A DNA stretch of 64,000 nt from Capitulum mitella (lineage: Eukaryota; Arthropoda; Thecostraca; Pollicipedomorpha; Pollicipedidae). Below the pieces are notes generated by a model. It saw only the letters and a program-made list of their open reading frames with translations. It did not search any database and was not told the origin of the DNA. How positions within the stretch are numbered: position 1 is the stretch's first letter; each line of letters starts with the position of its first letter. The stretch covers positions 20,865,822 to 20,929,821 of the forward strand of contig CP099842.1 of NCBI GenBank assembly GCA_030062745.1, in the 5' to 3' direction. This document shows, one piece after another, positions 36,131 to 52,104 of the stretch. The translations under genes and the position numbers were made by a program.

Positions 36131-37156
36131 GAGCTCGGCGGGAGAACCGTGATGTTCCCGGGGCAGGCGTCCATCGGTATTCCCCGAGCTCGCCGACAGC
36201 AAATGCCAGTTAGAGGAGGACGATCTTCGAAACTGAAGAAATTGGAGTTGCGTTGCGAGTGCACCTTCCATGCAGGCGTCGTGGCCATGATATGTGAGGT
36301 TATGGCATGTTACTAGTTGGTTTTTTTTACCATTGATGCGCAGAAGACACCTGTGTTCGCAGATTCTTCACAGATACTACGGTAGACTTTTTCCTGACAT
36401 TTATTTTTTGTTCAGTGTGTTAGAAATCAAAAAGACCCTTCAAACGAGCATGTGTATTTCTTAGCTCACACGCCAAGTTTTTCTACAATGTATACGGAAG
36501 AAATGTGAAAACTAATTTGTGTTTAAATAATTTGACTTCCCTGAAGACTCATGAGCACACCTACAAGGGCGGTCTGATGACTGACGCCATTTCGCTAACG
36601 GGCGTCAAACGGTGAACGGGCACCATACCTTTCTGAAATATTGCACGCATAGGTCTCATGCAGAGCGCTGTGTATATATGCTTGCAATGTCACATACACT
36701 TTTTGATACAAAAACATTAATACTTGTCTTTAGCATTGTACAAATGAACAGTTTTCTTTAATGTCAGTTATCTGAGCAGGGTTCATGATCCTTTCGAGCC
36801 TTTCCAGATCCATCCATGAAGACACATATTTTCATCGCTAAGCAGAATGATAACTATTTCCTTACAGCGTGGATATATTTGAAACATTTTGAAGATTTGC
36901 GCAAAAAGGCGTTATTGGGACTGAAGATTACGACTGGTAATTTCAGGATCACAGCGAAATTGCGACAAAAACAAGAAAGATACCATTGCTTCTGAAGGTG
37001 CCAATCACAGAACGGCACGCCATTACGCACTTACATTCCAGCTCTATCAAACTCAGAGATAATGGACACTCTCAAGACATGTCATTCTTTGCTCGTTCCT
37101 AGATTACTGGTCACTGCTATGACAATGTCTGCACTCCAGTCCTCAGATTCGACGGA

Positions 37157-37209
37157 GAGAGAGGGGGAGGGGAGAGAGAGCGAGAGAGAGAAAGACAGAG
37201 AAAGAGAGA
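37157..37209. repeat. (GA)n-rich tract
   Basis: Interrupted GA/GAGAG run. Confidence 0.9.
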
Positions 37210-38762
37210 AACATCCGTAGCTTGGAGACTTATGTTGTTCCAACAAGGAGGAGGGATTTATTGGACTGTGGTATGTTTGCTGAGGTTTGAAAGGCGCCTA
37301 CTAGTGGGATGGCTGACGGAATCTCAGCCAATCTCGTGCTGTTCGCCCATCCATGGACATGTTCTCTGTTCATAAAAGGACTGATTTCTTTTTTTCAGCC
37401 GGATGAAACGGAGAACTTTTTATTACGTTTGGATGAGCAAATATAGCTGCAAGATGAAGTAGATAATGTATGGCAGACTCGAGAATCCGAAATAAAAGAT
37501 AATGAAGAAAGGCTGCGCGTAAATTAATACAAGGGCAGCTCTGCGAGCCAAATTTAAGTGGATCCGAAGTTATTTCGGACTATCTTGTTAACGCGAGACG
37601 CAAACATACGAACTTCGGTTTAATTGAGCTCACAGAGCTCGCGAATAAATAGGATAGAAAGCGATTATGTGTGGGAGAAATGCGTGGGCCGGGATAGCTA
37701 CTTAATTAGGGAATGGTAAACTGGGGGAGAGGCTCTGCTCCGAGCCAAAGTCAGAGAAGGGTCAAAGTGGGGGGCGTCGTGTTAGCTCCTCCATGGCAAG
37801 GTGATTGGCAACGAGCAAAATACGTTATGAGAAGTTACAACATGGCGACGGCTGTCATGTCAATCTTGAGCAGTTATCCGATAACGAACGCCATTCCGAT
37901 CTTGAAAAAGAAAGCATCTCTTTGATTTGCGTCCTAGTATTGCAGTCTGACTTCTGGATACAGACTCATAGTGTCTTTGATCGAGAAAATAACAAACATG
38001 AAATGGTTGGAGCAATTTTATTATTGGTATTTTTATTATTATTATATATGGTCTCTTCTCAAATAAGCAATCCACACAAAAACAAGAAGCAAAAGAGAAC
38101 TGACATCCTATTGCAGTAACTCACGGAAGCGGCAAGCGAGCGATTATCTGTTTGATATGACGATGTAGATTAAACATTTGACGTTGTTTTATGTACTGTC
38201 CAGCGAGTAAATTCAAAGATATGAGCACGTTTTAGCAAAAGCCAACAGCTACTCATTGCTTAAAACACATTTTCCATCTGTCTGTACCTAGTACTTGAAA
38301 ATGTTCGTTAGCAATAATGAAGTTACAACACAAGCTATGGTCTCTGCTCTGACCTACTGTTTCTTCCCCAGAAACGATCTATGTTGTCTCATCAAAAACA
38401 ATCCCGGGATTCTGTGGCAGACAGGCCATATCGGCAGCAAACAAAACTTAAATAATTAAACGTGAGAAGCAGCTTCTTATCAGCCCCAACTTATATTGTA
38501 CTCGTCTGCAACATAGCTGATTCGAATCATAGCCAGGAGATATCACCTTTGTCCTGATCTGATGTTACCGTAAAAATTTGGTAATTTCAGCGTCAGAGAA
38601 TCTGCCTCTGTCAGAAAAACTGGCCCAATGATGCCCTTGCAAGAGAAACATCACATACGTAGCAGACGTGAGGAGTCGCCTCCGTGTTCTGTGAACTGGC
38701 GTTTCCCTCGTCGATGAACCACACTCGAACGACCCGCACGAGGAGCGGTCCCCAGCGCTGAC

Positions 38763-38932
38763 CTGATGTTGTCTTCGTCGACGAACATGATGACGCCGCG
38801 GGCGCTGGGTCGGGTCGCCAGCCGAGCGATCGTCCGGTCAAAGTCGGCTCGGCGCGAATTGCGGTATATCTTCTCGGCGACGGCCACGCAGATTCCCTCC
38901 CGCGCCGCCAGCGACGTGAACGACAGGATTCC
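38763..38932 (-). CDS. mGluR: mGluR exon: flytrap lobe 2, first part
   Basis: Residues 102-157 plus two bases of Arg158. The acceptor is GGCAG|GGA. The product begins GILSFTSLAAREGICVAVAE, then KIYRNSRRADFDRTIARLAT and RPSARGVIMFVDEDNI. Family blocks are the AREGIC helix start, EKI....., FD..I..L....ARGV..F..E..IR. The junction after DYGEK reads YGEK-GI, comparable with NYGE.G in known receptors. Donor ATCAG|GTCAGC, phase 2. GC-rich. Confidence 0.97.
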
Positions 38933-41515
<2,583 letters not shown>

Positions 41516-41638
41516 CTTGAAGAGGCGCAGTATTTTGGCCACGTTGATACTGACGTCACTGAAGGCGGCTCCGATGACACCAGATACGGGACTGGCTTTG
41601 CTGCTGTTAGTATCGCAGACCGAGTATGAGCCGGATCC
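41516..41638 (-). CDS. mGluR: mGluR exon: flytrap lobe 1, first recognised exon
   Basis: Residues 1-41 of the recovered part. The acceptor is TGTTGCAG|GGA and the donor TTCAAG|GTCAGT, phase 0. The product begins GSGSYSVCDTNSSKASPVSG and continues VIGAAFSDVSINVAKILRLF-K. It matches the family block (V)AGVIGA.SS.VSI.VAN.LRLF. Ser27 aligns with mGlu1 Ser165, a glutamate contact; the preceding Phe replaces the usual Ser or Gly. The protein must continue upstream (signal peptide and the conserved RG.QR.EAM helix), which I did not find. Confidence 0.95.
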
Positions 41639-41726
41639 CTGCAACACGAGCCGTAGTCAGCGGTCTTCAGAGGCGTGGATGGGATCAGACCGAAATATAA
41701 GCCGGGCACCTGCGACACGATACTTA

Positions 41727-41832
41727 GTGTATTTAGTGTATTATTATATTTATATTTATATTATTTATTTATTTATTTTTATATTATTATATTTATATTT
41801 ATATTTAGTGTACTTAGTGTATTCGCACTTCG
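41727..41832. repeat. AT-rich TTTA/TATTT tract with mirrored TTAGTGTA ends
   Basis: TTAGTGTATTTAGTGTA on the left and TTAGTGTACTTAGTGTA on the right bracket about 70 bases of ATTT/TATT repeats. Confidence 0.85.
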
Positions 41833-42888
41833 CACCGTGCGAAGAATATTCTATTCTGAGTGACGTCACGTAGAATCTTTCCCGGGCATGTTGGCAGCGT
41901 GCCAGCTGTTTTTTGTTTACAAATTTGTAAGACTGATGACAATAGCTACGCAGGCAAGACACATCTGAGCCTGTCAATAACCAGGGGTGTTGAAACCGGG
42001 GGGGGGGGGGCAGGGCTGGTTGTTGTCCCCCAACTTGGAGCAACATGAAACATTAGCCCTCTGGCCTTGCATCGAAAGAAACGAGGTAAAAATATCGCAA
42101 AATCGTAAAAAATGTCGTAAAAATCACGTTTGCCCCTGTCTTTGGAGAGGTTCCCTCGTTCCTGTTAATAAGTGACACCGGACGGCGAGCATCTCTAAAA
42201 GCAGTGATTCGGTTATGAACCTGTTGCATTTCATGAGTTTCAACATACGCTCTAATCTTTAGAGTTCACATTGTTCAAGCAGAGTCAGTAGCTGCCGATG
42301 AGGAAATATAATAAGACGTGTCCTCTTCGGTTTCTGTTTTCTCGGGCAGTTCCCTTCAGACAGTGGTGACTTCAACCACACAACAACCAATTACCCCCTG
42401 AGTCACTGCCGCTGCCTGATCCGCACGTTTATTAAACAGCCTTGGTCCGCCCTTTCTTTGAACGCGCTGTAACCAGAGAAAATGCGCGTAACGTAAACAG
42501 TTTTTAAATGAACCTGTTGCGCCATTTCGTTCTAACTTTCACCAAGTAACTGGAGAATCTTCTGTGCGTCCGACAAAGATTCTGCGTGACGTCACGTAGA
42601 AACCTTGTCGTCTGAGTTGCTGGGAACACCAAAACGCGCAGAGTCTTGGGGGTATGACATCATGGATGGCGTCGACGGCATGGATTCTAAGTCGCCGGGT
42701 CGCTGCGAATACCACCTTAGTTAGGAGTATCCTGAAAAGGGAGATGGGTCAGACCGAAGTCTTAAGGGCTCTCCTGTGACGCGACTTGATCAGTTACTAA
42801 TCGTTCAAAGATAAAGCATGTGCTAGATTACAAGGCATGACCGATTCTTAAAAGCATCTTTTTGGTCAAAATAGCGGATATTTGCAAT

Positions 42889-44900
42889 TAGGGATGCACC
42901 GGATATCCGGTCCGGCCGGATATCCGGCAGGATATTTGATATTGTCCGGTATCCGGTATCCGGGCGAATATTTCCATGTTCCCGCCGGATGTTGTTGGAT
43001 ATTTGGCCTTGCGGTGTACAACCGAGACGTTCTTACGTCTATAAAACCGTTTCAGGAGCAACGTGCCTTGCTATATTAGACTGACGATGTGCCTGAAAGT
43101 TCCAGAGGCTGTCTGGAGCACTACTTTTTTATCTTAGTTTAAAAAGCTTGAGGCTTTATTTGCAAGGATTGGACTCAAGCTCAATGCTGTGTAATAACAG
43201 CATATGCTCAGCCGACCATTTCGTGGCGCATCATCCTCCTATTTTCCAAACATTGTTATTTGTCTCAAATACTCTTATACCAATTAATTAAACTTCTTAG
43301 GGGTTTGGTGGTGACGTGGGGAGAATGGTGCAACCCCATTGAGGTTTTCCGAGGGTCATGAGCTCATGTCGTGTGGTCATGAGGTACGATGAGAAACACG
43401 TTATTTTTTATCTTTGGGAATACGATAGGAAATAAGTATTGCAAAACAACCTATATATTCAGATTCCTGAAGTTCAAAGGAATCGACTGGTATAAATTTG
43501 GTGCAATTTGTCTTTCATTTCATCTAAAGATGGCGCAATGCAACGAGACCCTAACTTTTGCTGCAACGGGCAGAGCGGCGTCGGCCGCGAAATGATGAAT
43601 CTGCAATACGAGGACATGCCTAAAATTTGACTTTACTTTGGATCTCAACTCGAAAAACACTTTTAAGGTATCTAAGTTACAATTTTCAGTTAAATCGAGG
43701 TCACCCTAGGTCATTGGATTCATCATGACCTTGGGTAACCTAAGATGACTCTTATATGTTACTTGACAATAGCGTTTGTTAATTGAGATACTACATTTGA
43801 CTTCAGCATCTGTACTGTACACAAAAAAATGCTTCTAGAGCTCCGAGAACGCATTGAAGCCGACGACCCCGCTTGACAAGGATCGGCCTAGCATGGCCTA
43901 AATCGGACTCCAGGGGTGAAACACAATCATGCGGTGTACAGATAGACTCATAATTGATTGACCAACACTATGATATCCGTTCCGTTTCATCATCATTTAT
44001 TCTTTGACGTTCATTTGCACTTAACTCAGAAAGTACCACTTTCTGCCAATTTTTGACATTTGACCCGATGTGGAAAATCATCCGTTAACCTGAGACCTTA
44101 AGAAGGGATGCCAGTCGTAAGATCTCGTCACGTGCAACACGCTGTCTTTTTCCGCGACGCTCTAGGACGCAAGGTGTTGAAATGGCTGGGGGGATCGTAC
44201 CAACCTCCCTCTCCACTACACGTCCGCTTTATGCAGAAGGCCCCATACCGGCAAGTGTTAAGGGCATTGGCGCAGCCAAAGGTGGTCCCAGGGACCCGGG
44301 CTTTCTCCTAAGACCCGCATTTTTTGTGAAAACATTACACATTGTCTTCCCAGCAGGCGGTTTTCGTATGATTTCAGTTCACACTGGGCTCCGGGTCCCC
44401 TCCTCAAGAAATCCCTGGCTGCGCTCCTGGTTAAGGGACAATATACTTCAGTGGACATACCTTAGTATTTGTACGGAATGCTTATCAAGCCAGATATTCG
44501 CGGTCTGCCAAGGCGCTATAATGGCATTCTTCCCATTTTGGAGCCTTTGCCCTTTGCCTTCAGTCGGAGATGGTGATCGGTGATCTACGCTATGATCTCC
44601 ATGTTCTTTAGTTGTTCTTTTTTTGGAATGAAACATGCGGAAACCTCGCAATAACTCTGAGCGATAAATGGGAGGATTCACGAATTGTTAATATTCTTTT
44701 TGATTTAAAATTTTCCGTTTTTTCAGATCTTTCTTTCCAGCGCAGTCATTTGTCGTCTCATTTTCCAGCAACAAATGTAAAAAAATAGTTATCCATAATA
44801 TCCGGTATCCGGCCGGAAATCCGGCCGGATATCCAGCACCCCGACCCGGCATATCCGGTATCCGGCCGGATGACAAAAATCCCCATCCGGTGCATCCATA
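42889..44900. mobile_element. hAT-type DNA transposon, 2.0 kb, non-autonomous
   Basis: Left end TAGGGATGCACCGGATATCC. Right end read inward TATGGATGCACCGGAT. Flanks tttgcaat (42881-42888) and tttgtaat (44901-44908) agree at seven of eight bases. Both subterminal regions are dense in TATCCGG/CCGGATA motifs in both orientations, as in hAT elements. No transposase frame. The centre (43375-44290) is a repeat also found at 10.5 kb, either captured or nested. Confidence 0.85.
43375..44290. repeat. Interspersed repeat, copy 2, inside the hAT element
   Basis: Colinear with 10521-11400 (see that entry for shared blocks). The copy at 10.5 kb lacks the TAGGGATGCACC termini, so the shared part is likely an independent element inserted here, with approximate limits. 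Confidence 0.75.
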
Positions 44901-47900
44901 TTTGTAATGCTGACGTCGATTGTGGATGACTTTCAGTTTCTGCCGTCTCAGCTTAGTGCCCAAATCGTACTGAGCTGTTTGCTAAGGTTAACCGGTCTTG
45001 TGACAGTCGTACTACCGGAGTGGCCTTGTAATGGTGGTTCTATCTACCTCTGCCTCTGCTGTCGAGGCCAGAAATATGACTAGCCCCAATGCTGTACTGG
45101 ATAGCATTGGCGTAGTGGCACCATAAACCACATAGGTTAAACATAGCATGTTAAGCTATGGAGCAAACCAGCTTGACAGGTGAACCCAAGACCTTATATA
45201 TTTGTACATTTAATGGATATGTTTCACCTTGGGCAGTTTTTCATAAATGGCACTGGCTGGTCTGAAAATGTCGTCGATAACGTTTTCAGCGCTCATTTTT
45301 TTTTAAACATAATCGGAAACTTCAGAAAACGCAATTAATTAAAAACTATATTCTTTATCCATCCACTCAAGGGTGTCGATCTATATTTTTTGAGATAGCC
45401 CTGGCACCCATGGTGATTTTCCCCTCTCCCCAATGTTGGTTTGGGTTTGTGCCGGTTGAAAAGGGAAATGGACAACACCGAAAAAAAAACGTTCACGATA
45501 AGTAAGATATGGGCAGAACGTATAGAACAAAGCATAAAGTAATGTATCTATCTTTCTACCTTCTCTCTCTCTCTCTCTCCTTGTGTTCAAGGATATATGG
45601 GATTCTTTATTCAATTAATAACAACAAAAAACTTGCAAATTTCCGTTCATCAAAATAAAGTGGGATAAATCCGTTGAGAAACCTACATTTGGGGAACTTA
45701 CGTTGTTGGGCTCTCGGCTCAGCCCCCCAATCATTTACAGAAATCAACACCCATGCATCCACTGATATGATGTAACGCGGGTCTGCTCAGGCCAACAGCG
45801 CAAACGTTCAGTGGGCTGCATCCGTTTGCGGCGACATACAACTGTAAATAAGCCACGGCCGAACAGGACGCAGGGGGAAAATAATCGGAAATCCCTTTTA
45901 ACCTCCGTAGAACACGGGTCAATTAGAGTTTTGTGACATATTGTATGTTACAGATCACGGCTCAAGACACTATATTCTTTTTATTTTAGCCTGTATACAG
46001 GCTACAACTTGCCTATCTAATTTCAGAAAACGGGTTAAAGTTGATCATTCTCTTTAAATGTGAGACAGTTCTTTCGCAAACACCATCACTCAGCAAGCCG
46101 GAACGTGTACAGCGTTCGACCGTCTCCCATGCATGACACATTGCAGAGCCCTGATGTGGTGTAGGGACAACAGGGACCATCTGTGGCACGAAAGTTTCCA
46201 GCATACCGGCACATTACGCGACAACTGTTAACGAATTCTCAGACTGTTGCGATGAATGTAAATACCCCGTTCACGTGGCGCTCAACCATCCAGGCCGTCC
46301 GATACGTGTTCTCGGAGCTGACCAGGCTCCTGAGAGTTTCAGTGACACGCCGGAGTTCTATCCCTGCTGAGCACCCTCAAGCCCCGGCGACGAGTCCGAC
46401 ACGAGTGGCAGCGTACAGAACCACAGCCTTCCTGGCTGCGCCCGTCCGCTGGCAGGTGACCGCTGCCTTTAGCATCGCAGACTTTCAAAGCTCCAGACAG
46501 TGTGCCGCGAGAATAAAACTGTAGGTGCTTTGTTCATGGCGGAAACTCATGAAATTTTGACGTGCAAACGAAAGAGAAGTGATTTCATTGAGATGCCAGA
46601 CTGAGACCGCATTTTTCAGACGACGCTGGACAGCAGGAAAAGAAAGAACGGCTATGGCGTCACCGGAGTAGTAAATTTGCCTTCTCGACAAAATAAGGCT
46701 TGCTGAGGACGAACGAATTTTACCATCTCACCGACTTCTTGCAACTCTGGACAATCTATTGGTAATGAAAACCACAAACAGTTCATAGTGTCAGGTCAGA
46801 TCCTCAACGTTTATGGTTACTGACAGACAGAAATCTAATGTTCTTCATATTCGGTCGCCATGCCCAAAATACGTTAGGCGCAAAAGGCCCTTGAATTGTT
46901 TTAAAATCGATATTCAGCATTACCTAGGCCCTGCCCGGGCTATTTTACCACTTCCATGTCATCTGTGACTATTTTCTCTCTGCTGCTTGTCTGCATCCAG
47001 GGCAAGTGGACGGATGAAGTCAAATCAAAATGCAATAAATAAGCAGAAATTTTGCGCTTCACGCGTACCGCATGGATTCAGTATTCATCTTGACCCTCTC
47101 CGTTATTCGCCTTTCTACATTCTGGCAATATATTGGGTTGGTATGATCCCCGAGCTATGTACAAACCCGACGTAATGGAGCAATGAAAAAACGGGCATGT
47201 AGCTTGGTGTTTTGTCCTTACGATAATAAACGATTTGACATTTTCAAGTCCCAGAGTGACCTTACCGGCGATTTCAAAGCAAGTCACATCGTTGGCTTCT
47301 GGTTCCCAATGAATCTTATGAGGCGTAACCTACAGGGGGCTCTTCACGGGTGCAGAACGACTTCTAACGATGAAAAAGTACGTGTCATTATTTGAAAACT
47401 GCGAGTCCGACTATTCCATGACCCTTCCGATGCCAATAAAAAGGCAAAACGGCCAGTGGCCTCAAATTATTATTTTGGCCTAAGATGACCTTGGCCCAAG
47501 TGGGAACTTAAGTGTGTAGGTCACTGATACCATGGGCACCCATGTATAAGACACCTACGCGTAAGACTGAGCAAGACTGTACTGTCGGGTTCTGTCACCT
47601 GTGATGCAGGTCGGCTAGACGCAGCGAGTCCACTTCGGTGTGGGTTTGGTTCGGTGTTGCGAAAACCACAGCGTTGCGCGCGTACGCCAACTCAACATCC
47701 CAATAACTAAATCGCTGCTATTAATTCACATTCACACCGTCACATGTGCCTACAACGACTGTTATACGATGGTACCGTTGCCGTATCAAGCTGTCTCTGT
47801 CGCATGCGCTCGGCAAAAAGGTCATAAGTCAGTTGCCTGTCAAGTTATTTAGCTCAAGTTTTCAAAGAATACCGGAAAGGATGTGCAAATCACATATAGA

Positions 47901-48097
47901 AAATTTCAGAGGAATCAAAGCAGTCGTTAAGGTAAGCGTGCGAAAAACCTCCACCTCTGAAAAACTTCCTGTGCGATCGGTTATGTCAAACCCATTAAAC
48001 AGAGAGTAGCTGGGTGCTTTAAAGATATCGAACGGTGAAAATGATCGATCAACCATGAAGAGATATTCGAAAATCCATCTCAACCTCTCTTTTCTGA

Positions 48098-48201
48098 GAC
48101 AGAGAGAGAGGGGGAGAGGGATTGAGGGAGGGAGGGAAAAAGAGGGAGAGAGAGAAAAGAGAGAGAGAGAGAGAAGAGAGGGAGAGAAAGAGAGAGAGAG
48201 A
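48098..48201. repeat. (GA)n-rich tract
   Basis: Interrupted GA/GGGA repeats over about 100 bases. Confidence 0.95.
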
Positions 48202-49737
48202 ACGTTGCATTTAAAAACTTGTGGTTCAGTTATTAGATTAAGACCAAGGATCACGGTTATCGTTTGAGCTTATCGAGTTTTGAGTTTAATTATTGAGCTT
48301 CATCCCAAGACATCCTGAATAACGGGTGATTTCCAGATCACTGCAAGTGAGTGGCATCATAATATGGTATTCGACGGTATTTGATGGTATCTGACTTGCG
48401 TGAAGCGAAACTGGGTAAAGAATGCCTTAGATAAAGAGTAATAAAGAGTATCTAAAGTAACTAGGGTAAAGAGTGCCTATCTAACTTTCTGTTGCATCTG
48501 CCTGGGATGAAGAGTATCGGGGGAAACAAATATGTCTTTTAGTTTGCGGCATTTGGTACAATGTCTGCCAGAGGCCTTTCCCCTGAAAGAAGATGGTCCG
48601 TATGATCCCTGGCAAGGAAACAAAATACCACTTGTTCGTCTTTGGACCCATATGCATTGCGTGCATGATAAATATCTAACGAGTCCTGTCCACAATAAAT
48701 GAAAGGGCGCGTCGCACAACACGTACCTGAAAAACATACCCTCCCTTCCAGACCTTGTCATGCTCGTTAACCAATCTCGTGAAACCTTCCCTTTCACGTT
48801 GGCGAGGCTGGTTCGAGTAGCTTTGTCGTGCGGTATTTGACCTACGAGTCAGTTGGCCATTGGCCAGGAGAGGTTGATACGATTCCGTATACGGCTGTGT
48901 CTCACCCATGACGACTTCCTGGTGCCGCACCAGTAGTTGCCAACCCGCAGATGTGCATCTGGATGCAACATCCTGAGTCCTTTCAAGCTCTGCTCAAGCG
49001 AGACTTCTGTTTCAAATGTCAGCGTGGCAAGATATTTTAGCCAAATCCAAAAAACTAGTTGTGTCGGAAGGGCGGAATCCGCAATGGATGACGACTTGGG
49101 CAGTATTATATATTCGAACATATCAGGTGCTTTCCTTCTTACTCCTACTAGATTTTCGGCATCTATCGGTAATGCATTTCAGGCTGCATCGGCCTCAGTA
49201 CATGCCACATAACAACCTGCGCGCGGCTGTTGTGTTCCCATATCCACTCACCGTTCAGACCAGGGAGTCAAGTCTGACGAACACGAGCCGATTATTGTCT
49301 GTCTAGCGGTAAATCAGCATCCAGTTCCTCATAATGCCGAGGAGGCCTCATCGAGCTGGCGAAGACAGGCGCACAATAAGTCGGCGCCAGGGGTGCCGGT
49401 TATGTTTGGCGCGGATGTGGTGGGTTGGAAGCAAATGCTACGGTGAGACGACGCGAGATTTGTCCCACTAGCCTGCAGAACCCATAAGTAAGAACCTTGA
49501 AATCAGAAGGCCGAGTATGGATGGATATAGGATGAACGCGTTAAAGACACTGCAAACTGTCTTTGTTTGGTAGAATCTGATGATAGTCATCAATATGTTT
49601 GAAAAGTATAGATGAATAATATACCGGAAATGAAGGAAAATCAGTGAACAAGAAACAAAGCGCGTCAACGACTGGCATTTTTGACTCGTCTGCGTCAGCC
49701 GCACCTGTCTTCATTCTTTTCGCGCCAATATTTCCAG

Positions 49738-49905
49738 CTGATTGCGGCCTCAGTCGCCGGGGCTGGCGGCGGCCTCCGAACCCAGCCGTCATCTCCGGAC
49801 CGGAAGAGCGCCACTTCCGGCGGCCGAACTCCGGCGGCCGGGCGGACGGCAGCTGTCGCGCGGAGCGGCGGCGGCCGTCGGCGGCGGCCGAGTGCGCCGT
49901 CAGCC

Positions 49906-49942
<37 letters not shown>

Positions 49943-49960
49943 ACCCCGGACGAACACGCC
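49738..49960. other. CpG-rich patch with (CCG)11
   Basis: GC-dense sequence ending in about eleven uninterrupted CCG triplets (49907-49940). Frames read poly-Pro, poly-Ala or poly-Gly depending on phase. No protein was recognised. It could be promoter or 5' UTR-type sequence. Confidence 0.5.
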
Positions 49961-50899
49961 TCGTGCCGGTCAGCAGGCTTTTCATACAGAGACGTTTTGC
50001 TGACCAGCGGCAGTTTTTGGTTTCCGTCGTCTCCAGAATTCGACGCACAGACGAATGAAGCATTGAGTGTGCGTTCGACGGAGTGATGACGATGGCCAGA
50101 AATGCATCGATTTTTCTATAAAGGAAGCATTTTCATACGTGGTTTGTTGCACATGTGATAGGCAAAGGAGAATTATTGCAATTTCCATTTTGTTGTAAAG
50201 GTTTGCTAATTATCGTCCTCGTAGGTATTTCTGGATGGTAGCAGTTTTATTTCCCTTTTCCTTCGCTTAAAACTGTAAATCAGCTTTACATATATCGGAA
50301 GATTACTCACCACACAAGGAAACAGAAATCGTGTTGTTGACACTGAACATTTCATGCCACAAGGTTTTGATCAATATCCAATCTGTTGGTCCTCCTGACC
50401 ACTGGCACGACGCCTAATGACTCTCAATCAGACTTGTGGCCGTGCCCAGTCACGTGACAGCGCGAACTGCCAAAATGCCCGGACGGTTTTTTGTAGCCGA
50501 CTGTGTAGCAACAAACTTTTATTATTCAGAAACTTTATTTCGTACAAAAGTAAGTCATAGTCATAAGTAAAACCTTTGAAACTGGTTGTCCGCAGATTGT
50601 TGACTAAAATGGCGGATTCCGCGACAGGGCTTTTCTGTCTGCTGGTGTGTCTGCAGGGTGAAATATTTTACTTCCTATATATATATAATACTACGCTCCT
50701 TTATCCGTTTCAATCAGGATAACTATGTCATATCGAAGTATTACGGGGCTGAGTACGAGAGTAAATATATACCCAAAAATACGTGACAAATAGCCAGTCA
50801 TAAATGAAACAAAAAACAGTAGACTGGGATAAAGCTTCGCAAGGCCGCTCGCAATGCACCAAAAACCTTTGAAAACCAACCATAACTTTGGGAACCTAT

Positions 50900-51022
50900 A
50901 TATAACGTATATATATATATGTATATATATATATATACGTCTATATACCTTTATATGCCTGTATATATACGAATATATATGTATACACGTCTATATACCT
51001 TTATATGCCTGTATATATACGA

Positions 51023-51054
<32 letters not shown>

Positions 51055-51062
51055 TTATATAG
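50900..51062. repeat. (TA)n region containing an exact 50-bp duplication
   Basis: TA-rich tract in which a 50-base unit starting ACGTCTATATACC and containing TTTATATGCCTGTATATATACG occurs back to back at 50937 and 50987. Confidence 0.95.
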
Positions 51063-51069
51063 CTGACGC

Positions 51070-51380
51070 GAGGTGACCTCATGGGCCTGTATAATAACCG
51101 GCGGCCGTGCCGCGTGGCGTGTCCGCGGCTGGGCCGGCCGCCGTCTGGCCAGTCTGTCCGGATGCCCCGGCGGGCCGCGCCAGTCGTGGTCATTACGTGT
51201 GCGCCGCGCGGGCTCTCCAGCGGCGCGCGACGGCCGTGCGAACAATGACGCCGTCGGGCCGGGAAAAACAACGGCTCCCGCCAGCGGCGGCGGCGGCAGT
51301 AGGGCTCGATCGGCGGCGGCAGCAGCAGGGTTCGGTCTGCGCAGATGGTGATGTACGGAGCCCTGACGTTGATGGAGAGC
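51070..51380. other. CpG-rich patch
   Basis: About 300 GC-dense bases beside the TA tract, with GGCGGCGG clusters and open frames in several phases. No domain was recognised. Confidence 0.45.
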
Positions 51381-52104
51381 GGTGACGCCTGCGATTCTCC
51401 TGAGGTCGACGTTTTGCACGTTCTGTGATATTTGGTCGATACTTGTTATGCAAGACGTAATGTTTGGCGTATGAGTGGACTGTGGAAGATATGAAGAATA
51501 ATCGAAGAAGGACCGGGAACTGACCAAACAATAGCAGGAATGTGTATGAGGGAGCATGATTGTGTTAGAGTAGGTGCATTGTTCCATTTGCTTGCTGTGG
51601 TCTTGTGCTGCGCTATCACATACCACAAGCGGTCAATGCCCGATCAGGTTTCTTGTCTGCAGCTCATCATGCATACAGCTTATGCCACATTTAACGTTTT
51701 TAAAATACAGGAATTCGTTTGTGCGCATTTAAAAACACATTGCCAGATCACTGAATATAGTTCATGTCGCAGTCAAAACTATAACGACAAACGGACGGAT
51801 TTTTTCCGGGGAATCATTCCGAAAAACTTTGTAAAAACAAGCTCAACTTTCCAAAAAGTATCATGAACAAAGCATAAACGTTGTCTTTTCCCCTCAAAAC
51901 ATGTTTTCCACGTCACCGTTGTCGCCGTCAAAGTAAGAGCAGGAGAGCTCTGTGGGAAAGTTGATAGGAAGATAATCTGCCTGAGAACAAATATAATATT
52001 TTAGACTGTGGCGAAACAGAATCAGACATAAATTATTTGAACGGGTGAGAACGAACGCATAATCTGAAGGAAACAGACACAAGCAGATGGAAGGACGGAC
52101 AGAG

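Larger units (their letters stand above)
28789..38762 (-). other. mGluR intron, 10.0 kb
   Basis: A phase 2 intron. It contains an AAAGTAC palindrome (28834-28885), an antisense LINE fragment (28909-29103), (TA)n at 29417-29473, GA tracts (31051-31081 and 37157-37209), a tRNA-like sequence (35339-35409) and a CpG-rich block with a perfect hairpin (35640-36130). The stretches 29600-31000, 31300-33000, 33700-35300 and 36300-38700 show no gene that I recognise. Confidence 0.85.

Noticed and set aside
35509..36288. 259-codon minus frame and overlapping plus frames
   Set aside because: Stop-poor CpG island; composition is Arg/Ala/Pro with no motif, and equal frames exist on the other strand.
44290..44435. 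Small MITE ending CCTGGCTGCGCTCCTGG
   Set aside because: Only one hAT-like end is convincing; the left end does not pair and no target duplication was seen.
49541..49957. Poly-Ala/poly-Gly frames
   Set aside because: Produced by the CCG triplet run and surrounding GC-rich sequence.
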